Part shown: piece by piece, positions 39,010-49,000 of the stretch | Position numbering within the stretch: the stretch's first letter is position 1 | Layout: each line of letters begins with the position of its first letter | NCBI RefSeq assembly: GCF_001606025.1 | Contig: NZ_CP014945.1 | Span: 992,001 to 1,056,000 of the forward strand | Reading direction: 5' to 3' | Source of the DNA: Psychrobacter alimentarius | GTDB lineage: Bacteria > Pseudomonadota > Gammaproteobacteria > Pseudomonadales > Moraxellaceae | Length of the DNA: 64,000 nt | Program-made: the position numbers and the translations under genes | The notes under the pieces: model-generated | What the model was told of the DNA's origin: nothing | Seen by the model: the letters and a program-made list of their open reading frames with translations, nothing else | Databases searched by the model: none

Positions 39010-39591
39010 TTAAACATATAGGTCGTCATCATCTGCCTGATGAGCGGTCGCGACTTCATCAAGACCTGTGGTAACATCAGCATTCAACTTCACTAAAAAC
39101 TTTAGTTTTTGCGTGGCATCGATGGCTGTTTGCCAGTCTTTACTTTGATACGCATTGCTGAAGCGGTCAGATTGTTTGGCCAAGCGTTCTACGATCTGCG
39201 GATGCAGTTGCTGTAATACCAAACGGTCTTTATCGGTGATAGCATCATCCAAATCCATGCGCATTTGCATCGCATCTTCTAAAAACTCCAAATCTGCAAT
39301 TGAGTGCTCTACATTCTGCGCTTGACCTGCTATTTCTAAAAGGTAGCTAGCACGGCTATCAGGTGCGCTTAATGTCTGATACGCTTGATTGATCAGTGCG
39401 GATGCTTGCTCAGAATGCTGCTGAGCTTGTGCGGTATCTGCTAGATTTTTTGCAACATTGTCAGGATGATACTGCTTTTGAAGCAGACGTAGATGTTGAT
39501 CGAGACGTTCTTGATGGACCTCAAATTGTACTGGTTGCTCAAATAGAGCAAAGAAGTTATCAAACTGAGCTTCTGGAGTCATATCGGTCAT
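39010..39591 (-). CDS. hscB: Fe-S assembly co-chaperone HscB
   Basis: J-protein that escorts IscU to HscA and stimulates its ATPase. The 193-residue protein has an N-terminal J domain with the HPD motif at residues 42-44 (QYHPDNVA), NQAYQTLSAPDSRASYLL, and the C-terminal IscU-binding helical domain (LEFLEDAMQMRMDLDDA). Its tail is slightly longer than in E. coli (171). AAGG precedes ATG 39591 by 9 nt; a longer TTG-initiated frame is rejected. Confidence 0.95.
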   Translation of the reverse strand: MTDMTPEAQFDNFFALFEQPVQFEVHQERLDQHLRLLQKQYHPDNVAKNLADTAQAQQHSEQASALINQAYQTLSAPDSRASYLLEIAGQAQNVEHSIADLEFLEDAMQMRMDLDDAITDKDRLVLQQLHPQIVERLAKQSDRFSNAYQSKDWQTAIDATQKLKFLVKLNADVTTGLDEVATAHQADDDDLYV

Positions 39592-39654
39592 GTCATACGC
39601 CTTACTTTTTTTATTTGTTTTTAACGTTTCTATCAGCAATTAAATTACAAAAAC

Positions 39655-39975
39655 TTAGACGGTAAATGACTCACCGCAACCACATTCACCTTTTTGATTG
39701 GGATTGGTAAATTTAAAGCCTTCGTTCAAACCTTCTTTTTCATAGTCCATTAACAAGCCGTCCAAATAAACCAAGCTTTTAGGATCAATAAAAATACTGA
39801 CGCCACGGCTTTCATAGCGCGTGTCATTTTCGTCAGGTGTATCAACAAACTCTAAAACATAAGCCAAACCCGAGCAACCTGCTGTACGTATGCCGACTCT
39901 AATGCCTTCACCTTTACCGCGATTGTCCAAAAAATCTCGAACATGCTGAGCGGCGCGTTCTGTCATTTCAATCAT
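39655..39975 (-). CDS. iscA: Iron-sulfur cluster assembly protein IscA
   Basis: A-type carrier that receives clusters from IscU. The 106-residue protein has the three ligand cysteines C34 (AGCSG) and C98/C100 (ECGCGESF). ATG 39975 is chosen because TGGGAG ends about 5 nt before it; ATG 39987 overlaps this site. Lies between iscU and hscB as in E. coli. Confidence 0.95.
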   Translation of the reverse strand: MIEMTERAAQHVRDFLDNRGKGEGIRVGIRTAGCSGLAYVLEFVDTPDENDTRYESRGVSIFIDPKSLVYLDGLLMDYEKEGLNEGFKFTNPNQKGECGCGESFTV

Positions 39976-40192
39976 GCCAACTCCCATTGACTATCAATAA
40001 GAAATATCTATAAAACATTATACAAACTGGCAACCCAAATGACGAGTTCGCCAAAGTAATGTGCCAACAACGTTTAGAAAATAAAAGGTGACAATTGCGT
40101 AAGCGTTATTGTCACCTCTTTAGCGTTAGTCGCTGTTCAACGTACTGCTACTAAAGCATTGCTAATAAAATAACAACTTATGCACGAACAAG

Positions 40193-40591
40193 TTAGCTGG
40201 CTGCTGCTTCTACGCTGTGCTTACCTTTATAGTCGCTAATAGCAGCTTTAATGGCATCTTCAGCAAGAACAGAGCAATGCACTTTTACTGGTGGTAATGC
40301 TAGTTCTTGTGCGATATCGTTGTTTTTGATTTCGCTAGCTTGATCCAAGCTTTTGCCTTTAAGCCACTCAGTAACAAGCGAGCTTGATGCAATCGCTGAG
40401 CCACAGCCATACGTTTTAAAGCGTGCGTCTTCGATGATGCCATTGTCATCAACTTGAATTTGTAGGCGCATTACATCGCCACAAGCTGGGGCACCAACCA
40501 TACCAGTGCCAACGTTTTTGGCATTTTTATCAAGATTGCCAACGTTGCGTGGGTTTTCGTAATGATCAATAACTTGGTCACTATAGGCCAT
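40193..40591 (-). CDS. iscU: Iron-sulfur cluster scaffold IscU
   Basis: Scaffold on which [2Fe-2S] clusters are built. The 132-residue protein keeps C37, D39, C63, H105 and C106 and the HscA recognition motif LPPVK at residues 99-103. The C-terminus carries a few extra residues (SVEAAAS). AGGAGAAAA precedes the ATG. Gap to iscA is about 217 bp, longer than in E. coli. Confidence 0.98.
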   Translation of the reverse strand: MAYSDQVIDHYENPRNVGNLDKNAKNVGTGMVGAPACGDVMRLQIQVDDNGIIEDARFKTYGCGSAIASSSLVTEWLKGKSLDQASEIKNNDIAQELALPPVKVHCSVLAEDAIKAAISDYKGKHSVEAAAS

Positions 40592-40776
40592 GGGGTTTTC
40601 TCCTAGTTAGATGATGAGCAGTAGCTTAAGTGTTTAAAACGCTACTGACTCATCGATAATTGGGGTCAAACTGGTCATTTATAGAAACAGTGTTTGTAGA
40701 AACTGAATTTATAATTGTCTGATTAATTATTTAATGGTTATATTTTATAACCATATTAGTATTTTGGTACAAATTT

Positions 40777-42003
40777 TTAATGCTCAGACCATTCGACTGA
40801 GTTTAAATCAACACCTTCTTGATACATGTCCCAAAGTGGTGATAGGGCACGCAATTTATCAACTGCCTCATGCATTTGTTTAATAACCGTATCGATATCT
40901 TCTTCAGTGGTATAACGTCCAAAGCTAAAACGGATTGAGCTATGAGCCAATTCGTCTGGGCGACCAATAGCGCGTAATACATATGATGGCTCAAGTGTCG
41001 CTGACGTACAGGCTGAACCTGATGAGACAGCTAGATCTTTTAGAGACATCATGAGTGATTCACCTTCAACAAAGTTAAAGCTGATATTCACAATGTTAGG
41101 TACGCTGTGCTCAAGATCACCATTGAGATAAATCTCTTCGATATCTTGTAGACCGTTCCATAATTTTTGACGCAATTTCGCTGCATGAGCATGGTCTTCT
41201 TCATAACGCTCATTAGCTAGAGCAAATGCTGCACCCAAACCAACGATTTGATGTGTTGGCAATGTACCTGAACGCATACCACGCTCATGACCACCGCCGT
41301 GCTGTTCTGCTTTTAGACGAATACGAGGTTTACGACGAACAAATAAGGCACCGATACCTTTAGGACCGTATGCTTTGTGACCTGAGAAACTCATCAAGTC
41401 AATTTTCATCTCTTCAAGATTGATCAACACTTTACCGACAGACTGAGCACCATCAACGTGGAACACGATACCAGCTTCACGAGTGATTTCGCCAATAGCA
41501 GCAACATCAGTTACCGTACCAAGCTCATTATTCACCATCATGAGCGATACTAAAATCGTATCATCACGCAGTGCTTCTTTAACTTGCTCAGGTAAAATCA
41601 ATCCAGTGCTTGGTTGTGGCTCAAGATAAGTAATCTCAAAGCCTTCTTGCTCAAGCTCACGGCACGTATCAAGTACCGCTTTATGCTCAATTTTACTGGT
41701 AATGATGTGCTTACCGCGAGACTGGTAGAAATGTGCCGCACCTTTAATAGCTAAGTTATCAGATTCAGTTGCACCAGAAGTGAAAACAATTTCGCGTGGG
41801 TCAGCGTTAATGACTTCAGCAACTTGCTGACGAGCCGTTTCCACCGCTTCTTCTGCTTGCCAGCCGTAACCGTGCGAACGCGAGGCTGGGTTACCAAAGA
41901 TGCCATCTACAGTCAGATACTCGCTCATCTTAGCAGCTACTGACTTAGCAACTGGTGTGGTGGCGGCATAATCTAAGTATATAAGGTTGTTATGTTGGCT
42001 CAT
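40777..42003 (-). CDS. iscS: Cysteine desulfurase IscS
   Basis: PLP enzyme that takes sulfur from cysteine for Fe-S clusters and thio-modified tRNA. The 408-residue protein has the PLP lysine in [12 protein letters not shown] (about residue 210), [10 protein letters not shown], and the catalytic cysteine in [13 protein letters not shown] (about residue 332). Its start overlaps the iscR stop by four bases (ATGA), so translation is coupled. Confidence 0.98.
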   Translation of the reverse strand: MSQHNNLIYLDYAATTPVAKSVAAKMSEYLTVDGIFGNPASRSHGYGWQAEEAVETARQQVAEVINADPREIVFTSGATESDNLAIKGAAHFYQSRGKHIITSKIEHKAVLDTCRELEQEGFEITYLEPQPSTGLILPEQVKEALRDDTILVSLMMVNNELGTVTDVAAIGEITREAGIVFHVDGAQSVGKVLINLEEMKIDLMSFSGHKAYGPKGIGALFVRRKPRIRLKAEQHGGGHERGMRSGTLPTHQIVGLGAAFALANERYEEDHAHAAKLRQKLWNGLQDIEEIYLNGDLEHSVPNIVNISFNFVEGESLMMSLKDLAVSSGSACTSATLEPSYVLRAIGRPDELAHSSIRFSFGRYTTEEDIDTVIKQMHEAVDKLRALSPLWDMYQEGVDLNSVEWSEH

Positions 42004-42509
42004 GCTGGGTTTGCCTCGCTGTTCGATAAAGTAATAGTGTTGATGTCTTTTATGGAAATATCTTTAGTAGATATGTGCTGACGCTCTGAAACCGATTGCA
42101 CGTTTTCCATGTCTAATAATTGCGCTAAAGTTATATTTTTCAAGTACTGTTCGATATGGTTGGATAACGCAGACCATAAGTCGTGAGTTAAACACATTGT
42201 ACCATCTTGACAGTCGCCGCGTCCTTCACATTGCATCGCATTCACTGATTCGTCAACCGCCGATATGATGGTCATCACATCTATTTCATGTAATGGTTTG
42301 GCTAAAAGATAACCACCAGCGGCACCGCGAATACTAGTAACAAGACCACGTTTGCGAAGCTTTGAAAATAGCTGTTCAAGATAAGAGATAGAAATCGATT
42401 GTCTTTTGGCAATGTCTGATAAAGAAACTGCAGTATCCTGCTGACTGGTTTGTAATGCCAAATCTAGTAATGCAGTAACGGCGTACCTGCCTCGAGTAGT
42501 CAAACGCAT
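42000..42509 (-). CDS. iscR: Fe-S cluster regulator IscR
   Basis: Rrf2-family transcription factor carrying a [2Fe-2S] cluster; holo-IscR represses its own operon. The 169-residue protein has an N-terminal winged helix ([37 protein letters not shown]) and the ligands C94, C100, C106 and H109 with the E. coli spacing. The C-terminal 30 residues are variable. It leads the isc operon behind the promoter at 42681-42713. Confidence 0.97.
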   Translation of the reverse strand: MRLTTRGRYAVTALLDLALQTSQQDTAVSLSDIAKRQSISISYLEQLFSKLRKRGLVTSIRGAAGGYLLAKPLHEIDVMTIISAVDESVNAMQCEGRGDCQDGTMCLTHDLWSALSNHIEQYLKNITLAQLLDMENVQSVSERQHISTKDISIKDINTITLSNSEANPA

Positions 42510-42680
42510 ATGTTATCTCCAAACTTTTATGTCATTTTTATTTAACAACGTTCTTAGCGAGCTGAGCATGACAGTAGCCCATAATATGAGCACTACTTGT
42601 AAAATGTGATACTGGCTAAGATTTGTCTTATCGTTATTAAACAACAGATGATCGACCCGATGTGTGCAACGATTGAACCC

Positions 42681-42713
42681 ATTATACTTAATCCTGAGTA
42701 ATTTAGTCAAGAT
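42681..42713 (-). promoter_or_regulatory. isc operon promoter with IscR type-1-like site
   Basis: On the minus strand TTGACT (42705-42710) and TATAAT (42681-42686) are 18 bp apart. ATCTTGACTAAATTACTCAG at 42694-42713 resembles the type-1 IscR site around GACTrwwwyAGTC, so IscR bound here would cover the promoter. This fits autorepression. Confidence 0.7.
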
Positions 42714-42865
42714 TAAAGTATGGTTGAATGGTTAATCTAGCTCATCATGATGATTGATAAAAACAATGACATTAAAAAGAGAAGGAACCACATAGATGAG
42801 GAGAGGACGTCAAGCTTTTGTTTTAAAAATAAAAATCTATGCACAACATTAACAAGTATATAAAA

Positions 42866-42911
42866 ACAAAAAAGCGTTTAATGCCCATCAGATAGCAGGC
42901 ATCAAACGCTT
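42866..42911 (-). terminator. Terminator of the UbiJ-like gene
   Basis: On the minus strand AAGCGTTT-GATGCC pairs with GGCATT-AAACGCTT, followed by TTTTTG. A long, near-perfect stem. Confidence 0.88.
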
Positions 42912-42952
42912 ATACAGACGGCACCGCACTGTCTATTAATACTTAATCAAAA

Positions 42953-43597
42953 CTAATTCATCAATAGCGCTATGATAGAGCCAATCATAACAACGATGGC
43001 AATGACCGTTACGATCATCAGGGTTTTTTGCTTACTCTGTAACTCTTTTAGCGTCGTTTCAAGTTCGCGATTTTTAATGGTTAAGGTATTAATTTGGGTT
43101 TGCTGCTCTTTAATACGGAGCTGATAGCTCTCTTTTTTATCCGCCATTTCAGCGTCAGTAGGATGGCTTTTATCTTTTCCACCCTTAAACTTCTGAATCA
43201 CGCCTCGAATCAAATTACCAACACCAAGCTGCATAATAAATTGCTTGACCAGTTGTACTTGGACAGACTCACCGCGCATTTGTAGCTTCTCAGTTGCCTC
43301 GCTATCGTGAGTGCTGATAGCGTTGATAATTTGAACACTATAAGCATTAATGATGACATCAGGCTCACTACGACCAATTGGTAGTTCAGCATCTAGCAAT
43401 ACACCCTTAGTGCTAAAAGTAGCAAAAACCTCGACATGGGGTAAATACAAACGTAGTGCTACAACAGTACCTTGTTTGGCTAGCGGATAAGCGGCTTTAC
43501 GCAGTTCGGGATCCAAACGTAACAATAGTGTTAGCGCCGACTCGATGAATACCAAAATAATATTAAGAAGAGAGTGGGACAACGTAGAACGCTTCAT
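42953..43597 (-). CDS. SCP2/UbiJ-like membrane protein
   Basis: 214 residues. Residues about 15-125 look like the SCP2 lipid-binding domain as found in UbiJ: IESALTLLLRLDPELRKAAY at the start, then a beta-rich stretch and IQLVKQFIMQL-like helices. A coiled coil follows (about 155-190), then a single C-terminal membrane helix (LMIVTVIAIVVMIGSIIALL), so it is probably tail-anchored. UbiJ binds ubiquinone intermediates, but its gene normally lies with ubiE and ubiB, which are absent here, and UbiJ has no membrane tail. This may be a diverged paralogue. ATG 43597 is chosen over an in-frame TTG. A stable hairpin lies 31 nt upstream. Confidence 0.6.
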   Translation of the reverse strand: MKRSTLSHSLLNIILVFIESALTLLLRLDPELRKAAYPLAKQGTVVALRLYLPHVEVFATFSTKGVLLDAELPIGRSEPDVIINAYSVQIINAISTHDSEATEKLQMRGESVQVQLVKQFIMQLGVGNLIRGVIQKFKGGKDKSHPTDAEMADKKESYQLRIKEQQTQINTLTIKNRELETTLKELQSKQKTLMIVTVIAIVVMIGSIIALLMN

Positions 43598-43627
43598 GTA
43601 AATAATCCGTTTTTTATTTGACAAATC

Positions 43628-43664
43628 TGAGGCAGAAGATAAACAAGGTTTAAATTCTGCCTCA
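43628..43664 (-). promoter_or_regulatory. Stable leader hairpin before the UbiJ-like gene
   Basis: TGAGGCAGAA pairs exactly with TTCTGCCTCA; inside, TAAAC pairs with GTTTA around a 3-nt loop. The whole 37-nt element is a long two-part stem with no T-run, 31 nt before the ATG on the minus strand. Confidence 0.7.
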
Positions 43665-43938
43665 ATAGATGCAATGTTATTTTCTTATAGTAACGTCTTT
43701 ATAATAAAAAGTAACGCTAGTTTCTGCTGGTTAATAAATTATTACCTGATTACTTGGCAGTCAATAAAAAAGCTGGTACTCATAATTATCAATGTAGTAG
43801 AAGGTAACACATATCATTTTGCTAACAGAATCATCGATATTTTAGCTAAAATAAACATCTATGTGGAGAGTTGCAAAGGCTTTGCGTAACATTGAGTGTC
43901 AAATACGTAGTTCAGAGAACGAAAATATGTAAAATCAC

Positions 43939-43967
43939 TTGCGCTCCTTATGCTGCCTTGATATAAA
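43939..43967 (+). promoter_or_regulatory. Promoter of hupB
   Basis: TTGCGC (43939-43944) and TATAAA (43962-43967) are 17 bp apart, giving a leader of about 118 nt. Confidence 0.6.
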
Positions 43968-44091
43968 GACGATAACAAAGCGACACCTGTTAATATGCCA
44001 GTCAGGCAGTTCTTATTGCTTAAATGCTATGAGAACGTTACAATGCTTGGCGTGAGCGTTTATTATCCCCCTTAAACTTGAAGGAAATTTT

Positions 44092-44364
44092 ATGAATAAG
44101 TCAGAATTAATTGATAGCATCGCAGACAAAAGTGGTCTAAACAAAACCCAAGCTGGTGATGCCCTAAACGCTGTTATGGAAAGTGTTGGCGAAGCATTAG
44201 AAGCTGGCGATAGCATTTCACTAGTTGGCTTTGGTACTTTTAGCGTAAAAGACCGTAAAGCACGCACTGGTCGTAACCCTAAGACTGGTGAAGAGCTTAG
44301 CATTCCAGCAAGTAAGGTACCAAGCTTTAAAGCTGGTAAAAACCTAAAAGAGCGCTTAAACTAA
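44092..44364 (+). CDS. hupB: Nucleoid protein HU (HupB type)
   Basis: 90-residue DNABII protein: [40 protein letters not shown] and [12 protein letters not shown]. The length, the hupB-ppiD gene order and the lack of IHF features mark it as HU. In E. coli lon precedes this gene; it is absent here. AAGGAA lies 7 nt before the ATG. A terminator follows at 44497. Confidence 0.96.
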   Translation: MNKSELIDSIADKSGLNKTQAGDALNAVMESVGEALEAGDSISLVGFGTFSVKDRKARTGRNPKTGEELSIPASKVPSFKAGKNLKERLN

Positions 44365-44763
44365 GCCGTTCTTTTAAGCGATAAGCTGCATGCGCTGTAT
44401 GATGAAAGCAGATAAACAAAGACAGCGCTTGCTGGCCGTGATACAGATATATCATCGTTCATGACTTGGGTTTTACTCTAAGTAAAGATTTGAACGAAAA
44501 AAAGCACCTAATAACTGGGTGCTTTTTTTATTGGGATAGTTTGTATCAGACAACGTGAATATTTTGAGTATATATCAAAAATCACGTATCATAGGGCGCG
44601 CGATAGATGCGTTGTTTAAACAAGGCTGCTTTATACGGCCTTATTATTTTTCAGTAAATGCATATGTTCTTATTCTTACCATTGCCTGCTTAGATAGCAT
44701 TGATATTAATAATAATATTACAATGGTTTTTCATCAATATAGGTTAATAAAGCAGAGATAATT
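44365..44763. other. Gap between hupB and ppiD
   Basis: 399 bp with the hupB terminator (44497-44529). A 68-codon frame (GTG 44555 to 44761) ends 2 bp before ppiD; it lacks a ribosome-binding site and is probably chance. Confidence 0.5.
44497..44529 (+). terminator. Terminator of hupB
   Basis: AAAAAAGCACC pairs with GGGTGCTTTTTT around a loop of about 8 nt, with a long T-run. Confidence 0.93.
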
Positions 44764-46638
44764 ATGGATAAATTGCGCGATTTTTTAAAAAGCTGGCCAG
44801 GTCGCATTTTATTGATTTTATGCCTATCGCCGCTCGCTCTACTGGGTGTCGAAAGCTATTTTGGCGGCGGGGTTGATCCCAACCAGATCGCTCAGGTGGG
44901 TGATGCTAGCGTAGGATTGTCAGAGTATCAGACTGCCGTAAATAACCGTCGCACTGAGATATTAGAGCAAGTTGATGATGCCAGCCTATTGAATGAAGAT
45001 GTATTACATGAGCAGGTACTAAAAGGTCTTGTTGATCGTACGTTGTTAGAACAGCAAGCTGGTAAGCTTGGCATGACAGTCTCTGACGACACCATCAATC
45101 GTTTATTGCGTGAAGAAGAAATATTCAAGGATGCAGAGGGTAATTTCTCTAACGATCAATTTGCAAACTTTTTGCGTCAGCGTGGTATGACTAAAAACCA
45201 GTTATTTGCAGAATTTCGCAATCAGCTTAGTCTCGATCAGCTTAATGCCAGTATCGTAGGTACGGCAGTGTATCCAATGAAAGCCGTTAGTCAACTGATT
45301 GATTTGCAGCTTGAGTCACGTAATATCTGGCTGTATCGTTTCAAATGGCAAGATTATGCAGAGCAGGTCAAAGTAAGTAAAAGCGACATACAATCTTATT
45401 ACGATGCCAATAAAAATACACTAAAAAGTGCAGCGATGGTAGATTTGGCTTATTTGCAACTGACCCCTCAATCTATTCAAGTTAATGATGTCACTAAGGA
45501 AGACTTGCAGCAGCAATATGACGCTTATAAGCAAAGTCAGGCAATCAATGATGAGCGTCAAATTAGTCAAATCTTATTGACAGGTGATGATGCCAAAGCA
45601 CGAGCAGATAAGATAAAAGCTCGTCTAAATAAAGGTGAGTCTTTTGCAGCATTGGCAAAAGCAGAATCTGATGATCCATCAGGAGAGACAGGTGGCGATA
45701 TCGGTCGATTTAACCCAACGGTCTTCGGTAATGACGCAGAAGCAGTTGAAAAAGCTTTAGAAGGGCTGAGTGTTGGTGGCGTGACCGCGCCAGTTAAGAC
45801 CAGCTTTGGCTATCAGATATTTACTGTAACAGAAGACAATGGCAGTAAGATGCCAACGCTAGAGAGCATGCGTGACGAGTTAACCGCTAAAGCAAAAGAA
45901 TACAAACGCCAAGAGATGTATGCCGATAAAGTGACCGCAATTAATGACTTGGCAGCAGATGGGTTTAGTATTGAAGATATTGCTCAGCAAGAGAATGTAA
46001 CGCTCAAACGTATTAAAGACTATACTAAAGAAAATAATCAATCGGTACTGTCTCAGCCAGCGGTTATCAAACAGGCCTTTGATGAATTCACTATTCAAGA
46101 TCAGGCAGTAACAGCTGGTATCGAAGTTGGAAATGGTAATGTTTGGGTGCAACCAAGTAACTATCGTCCTACTAAGACCCTTACTTTAGCAGCGGCAACC
46201 CCGAAAATTACTCAAATATTACGCCAGCAAAAAGCCACAGCATTGGCAGTGAAGCAAGCCAAAACATTGGCTGCTGGTATTAAGACGCCAGCTGATATCG
46301 GTAAACAACCAGTACGTCTTCAATCACTAGGCAGTGTCAACCGTCAGACAACTCGATTGACAGAAAAAGAGCGTGGATTGGCATTCAGTCAGCAAGCTGC
46401 TGATAATGGTGTCGTTGCTGTCGCTAGTGAAACTGAGACAGGTGCCACGTTATTGGTGGGTGATCGTATTAAGACAGAACAACAGTCACCATTGTCTGAG
46501 ATGCAAAGAGCGCAAACCGCTACTATCATTCGTGATAATTTGGGACAAGATCAACTACAGGACTATCTAGATTATCTGCGCTTGGTATATAAAGTTGAAA
46601 TCAATGAAGCCAACATGAAAAACGCACAGGGGCGTTAA
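44764..46638 (+). CDS. ppiD: Periplasmic chaperone/foldase PpiD
   Basis: Inner-membrane-anchored periplasmic chaperone near the Sec translocon. The 624-residue protein has one N-terminal anchor (ILLILCLSPLALLGV, residues about 15-30), a SurA-N-like chaperone domain, and a parvulin domain at about 250-365 with RQISQILLTGD, AKAESDDPSGETGGDIGRF and SFGYQIFTV. The C-terminal domain resembles SurA as well. E. coli PpiD (623) matches in length. AGAGATAATT precedes the ATG. Bidirectional terminator follows. Confidence 0.95.
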   Translation: MDKLRDFLKSWPGRILLILCLSPLALLGVESYFGGGVDPNQIAQVGDASVGLSEYQTAVNNRRTEILEQVDDASLLNEDVLHEQVLKGLVDRTLLEQQAGKLGMTVSDDTINRLLREEEIFKDAEGNFSNDQFANFLRQRGMTKNQLFAEFRNQLSLDQLNASIVGTAVYPMKAVSQLIDLQLESRNIWLYRFKWQDYAEQVKVSKSDIQSYYDANKNTLKSAAMVDLAYLQLTPQSIQVNDVTKEDLQQQYDAYKQSQAINDERQISQILLTGDDAKARADKIKARLNKGESFAALAKAESDDPSGETGGDIGRFNPTVFGNDAEAVEKALEGLSVGGVTAPVKTSFGYQIFTVTEDNGSKMPTLESMRDELTAKAKEYKRQEMYADKVTAINDLAADGFSIEDIAQQENVTLKRIKDYTKENNQSVLSQPAVIKQAFDEFTIQDQAVTAGIEVGNGNVWVQPSNYRPTKTLTLAAATPKITQILRQQKATALAVKQAKTLAAGIKTPADIGKQPVRLQSLGSVNRQTTRLTEKERGLAFSQQAADNGVVAVASETETGATLLVGDRIKTEQQSPLSEMQRAQTATIIRDNLGQDQLQDYLDYLRLVYKVEINEANMKNAQGR

Positions 46639-46684
46639 TCGATTGACTGATTATTGAAACTGACCAATTATGAAAATGAAACAT

Positions 46685-46719
46685 AAAAAAGCCACTGTAT
46701 TTTGACAGTGGCTTTTTTA
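46685..46719. terminator. Bidirectional terminator, ppiD/purH
   Basis: AAAAAAGCCACTG pairs with CAGTGGCTTTTTT around an 8-nt loop, between convergent genes. Confidence 0.95.
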
Positions 46720-46739
46720 TTATCTACAGCTTCGACTTA

Positions 46740-48320
46740 TTAATGGCGGAAATGGCGCATACCTGTAAATACCATCGCGATACCATGCTCATTTGCTGCA
46801 GCAATGGTCTCATCATCACGCATAGAACCACCTGGCTGAATAATGGCAGAAATACCAACTTGGGCAGCATTATCAATACCATCACGGAATGGGAAGAAGG
46901 CATCTGATGCCATGACAGCACCTTCAGTAGCTAATCCCGCATGCTCAGCTTTGATAGCTGCAATACGGGCTGAATTAACGCGACTCATTTGACCTGCACC
47001 CACACCAATCGTGCGCTGACCTTTTGCATAAACAATGGCATTAGATTTGACATATTTCGCCACATTCCAGCTGAAAAGTAGATCGGCAATTTGCGCTTCG
47101 GTTGGCTGCACATCTGTGACGATGGTCAGGTCATTAGCAGTAATCAAACCAAGATCTTGCTCTTGTACTAACAGACCACCATTAACGCGCTTGTAGTCCA
47201 GCTGGGTATCACGCTGATCCGGTGCAGGTAGTTCGCCGCATACCAATACGCGCACGTTTTTCTTAGCAGCCGTTGCTTTGAGTACACCTTCTTCAACGCT
47301 AGGGGCGATAATCACTTCAACAAACTGGTTGTCGATGATGGCATGAGCAGCTGCTAACGTTAACGGACGGTTGAAAGCGATGATACCGCCAAAAGAAGAC
47401 TCAGGGTCTGTGCTAAAAGCCGTGCGATAAGCCGTTACCTGATCAGCATCAACAGCGACACCGCAAGGATTAGCGTGCTTAACGATAACGCAAGCAGGTG
47501 TACTGAAAGCTTTTACGCATTCAAGCGCTGCATCAGTATCGGCGATATTGTTATAAGACAGTGCTTTGCCTTGCAATTGCTTAGCGGTCGCAATAGAGGC
47601 TTGCTGGCTTTTTAATGGGTTATTTTCTACATAAAAAGCGGCATTCTGATGTGGGTTTTCACCGTAGCGTAGGTCCTGTACTTTTTCAAGTTGCACATTA
47701 AATGTACGCGAAAAATTCTCAGCGCTTTGGTCTTCATTGACACGGCTACCTAAGAAGTTGGCAATCATACCGTCATATTGTGCAGTATGTTCAAAAGCTT
47801 TCACTGCCAAATCGTAACGTAAAGCAGCTGTCAGTTCAGTACCATCACCCAATGCAACAAGTATACGCTCATAGTCACCTGGATCAGTGACGATTCCAAC
47901 GTGGGCATGGTTTTTTGCCGCTGAACGTACCATAGTAGGACCACCGATATCAATATTCTCGATGGCATCGTTCATGGTTACATCAGCACGAGCAATGGTT
48001 TCAGCAAAAGGATATAAATTCACCACAACCAAGTCAATACGTTCGATTGCATGCTCACTCATTACAGCATCATCTGTACCGCGACGTCCGAGGATGCCGC
48101 CATGAATTTTAGGATGCAGGGTCTTAACACGACCATCCATCATCTCAGGAAAGCCTGTGTAGTCAGATACTTCGGTGACAGCAATATTGTTTTCTGTGAG
48201 TAACCGATAAGTGCCGCCAGTAGATAGTAAGCCAAAACCTGCTTTGATAAGACCCTCGGCAAACTCAACGATATTAGATTTATCAGAGACCGATAATAGT
48301 GCAAGTGGGGTTGTACTCAT
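46740..48320 (-). CDS. purH: Bifunctional AICAR transformylase/IMP cyclohydrolase PurH
   Basis: Catalyses the last two steps of IMP synthesis. The 526-residue protein has the N-terminal MGS cyclohydrolase domain ([29 protein letters not shown]) and the C-terminal transformylase ([13 protein letters not shown] with the catalytic Lys-His, and [11 protein letters not shown] near the end). ATG 48320 ([15 protein letters not shown]) is chosen, with GGAAG about 9 nt upstream; a longer frame has 19 unrelated residues. fis precedes it as in Pseudomonas. purD is not in the window. Confidence 0.97.
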   Translation of the reverse strand: MSTTPLALLSVSDKSNIVEFAEGLIKAGFGLLSTGGTYRLLTENNIAVTEVSDYTGFPEMMDGRVKTLHPKIHGGILGRRGTDDAVMSEHAIERIDLVVVNLYPFAETIARADVTMNDAIENIDIGGPTMVRSAAKNHAHVGIVTDPGDYERILVALGDGTELTAALRYDLAVKAFEHTAQYDGMIANFLGSRVNEDQSAENFSRTFNVQLEKVQDLRYGENPHQNAAFYVENNPLKSQQASIATAKQLQGKALSYNNIADTDAALECVKAFSTPACVIVKHANPCGVAVDADQVTAYRTAFSTDPESSFGGIIAFNRPLTLAAAHAIIDNQFVEVIIAPSVEEGVLKATAAKKNVRVLVCGELPAPDQRDTQLDYKRVNGGLLVQEQDLGLITANDLTIVTDVQPTEAQIADLLFSWNVAKYVKSNAIVYAKGQRTIGVGAGQMSRVNSARIAAIKAEHAGLATEGAVMASDAFFPFRDGIDNAAQVGISAIIQPGGSMRDDETIAAANEHGIAMVFTGMRHFRH

Positions 48321-48473
48321 AAAAAAACTTCCATAAAAAAAGCCTGACGTAAACGTCTGGCAAGGGGATAATGACAATTATTGTAGACGATATCGCTGAG
48401 GATAAAATCATGAACGTCAAATTGCCATACATAGTGAAGATTAATGAATATAAAAGCGCTCATATAGCCTGTG

Positions 48474-48836
48474 CTACATTAAGTCGTAAGTTTTGAGTTT
48501 TTTGCGTAAAGTACCGCGATTAAGACCAAGAATTTGCGCACATTTGGTTTGATTGCCTCGAGTTTTTTCGAGCACGACAGATAAGAGGGGTTCTTCAATT
48601 TGTTTTAAGATCAATTCATACAAATCAGTAGGTGTCTCGTCACCCAGCATGGCGAAATACTGTCTTACCACACGTTCTACATGTACACGTAAAGGCTCCT
48701 GTGCATGATTGGTATCACTACCTAAAGAAGAGCAAAAACCATGCGCTGGATGACGATAGTCGTTCTCATTATAATCGGCAAGATGATCAGAGCTTTTGGC
48801 AAAATGATTGGCGTTATGCTGTGCATGAGTTGCCAT
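48474..48836 (-). CDS. fis: DNA-binding protein Fis
   Basis: Nucleoid protein and transcription factor. The 120-residue protein has the C-terminal core with LLSVVLEKTRGNQTKCAQIL and NRGTLRKKLKTYDLM (helix-turn-helix). The first 45 residues are longer and His/Asn-rich compared with E. coli Fis (98). ATG 48836 has AAGGA about 10 nt upstream. It precedes purH; dusB, which is commonly just before fis, is missing. Confidence 0.95.
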   Translation of the reverse strand: MATHAQHNANHFAKSSDHLADYNENDYRHPAHGFCSSLGSDTNHAQEPLRVHVERVVRQYFAMLGDETPTDLYELILKQIEEPLLSVVLEKTRGNQTKCAQILGLNRGTLRKKLKTYDLM

Positions 48837-49000
48837 AAGATAATGTCCTTTAGAGAGAATCAAACCATGAGAGGGTAGGGTATTATATCAAACTAATTTT
48901 GTCTAGCGCTGACAGATTGGCTGTTATCTTCAGTAGGATTATCGAGTAAGAACAGTTTTATACTGTAAATGACCGCCTATTTTGCTGCTCAACAGCGAAA

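Larger units (their letters stand above)
42510..42952. other. Region between iscR and the UbiJ-like gene
   Basis: 443 bp with the isc promoter (42681-42713), a leader of about 165 nt before iscR, and the terminator of the next minus-strand gene (42866-42911). No gene; a 65-codon minus-strand frame here overlaps the promoter and is not credible. Confidence 0.6.
43598..44091. other. Divergent region before hupB
   Basis: 494 bp with a leader hairpin for the minus-strand gene (43628-43664) and the hupB promoter (43939-43967). A 71-codon plus-strand frame (43674-43889) has no ribosome-binding site or recognisable product. Confidence 0.5.

Noticed and set aside
42513..42710. 65-codon minus-strand frame before iscR
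   Set aside because: It overlaps the isc promoter and lacks any family resemblance.
43674..43889. 71-codon frame upstream of hupB
   Set aside because: No ribosome-binding site, AT-rich composition and no recognised product.
44555..44761. 68-codon frame ending 2 bp before ppiD
   Set aside because: GTG start without a Shine-Dalgarno sequence. The tight spacing to ppiD is suggestive but the protein has no recognisable feature beyond one hydrophobic stretch.
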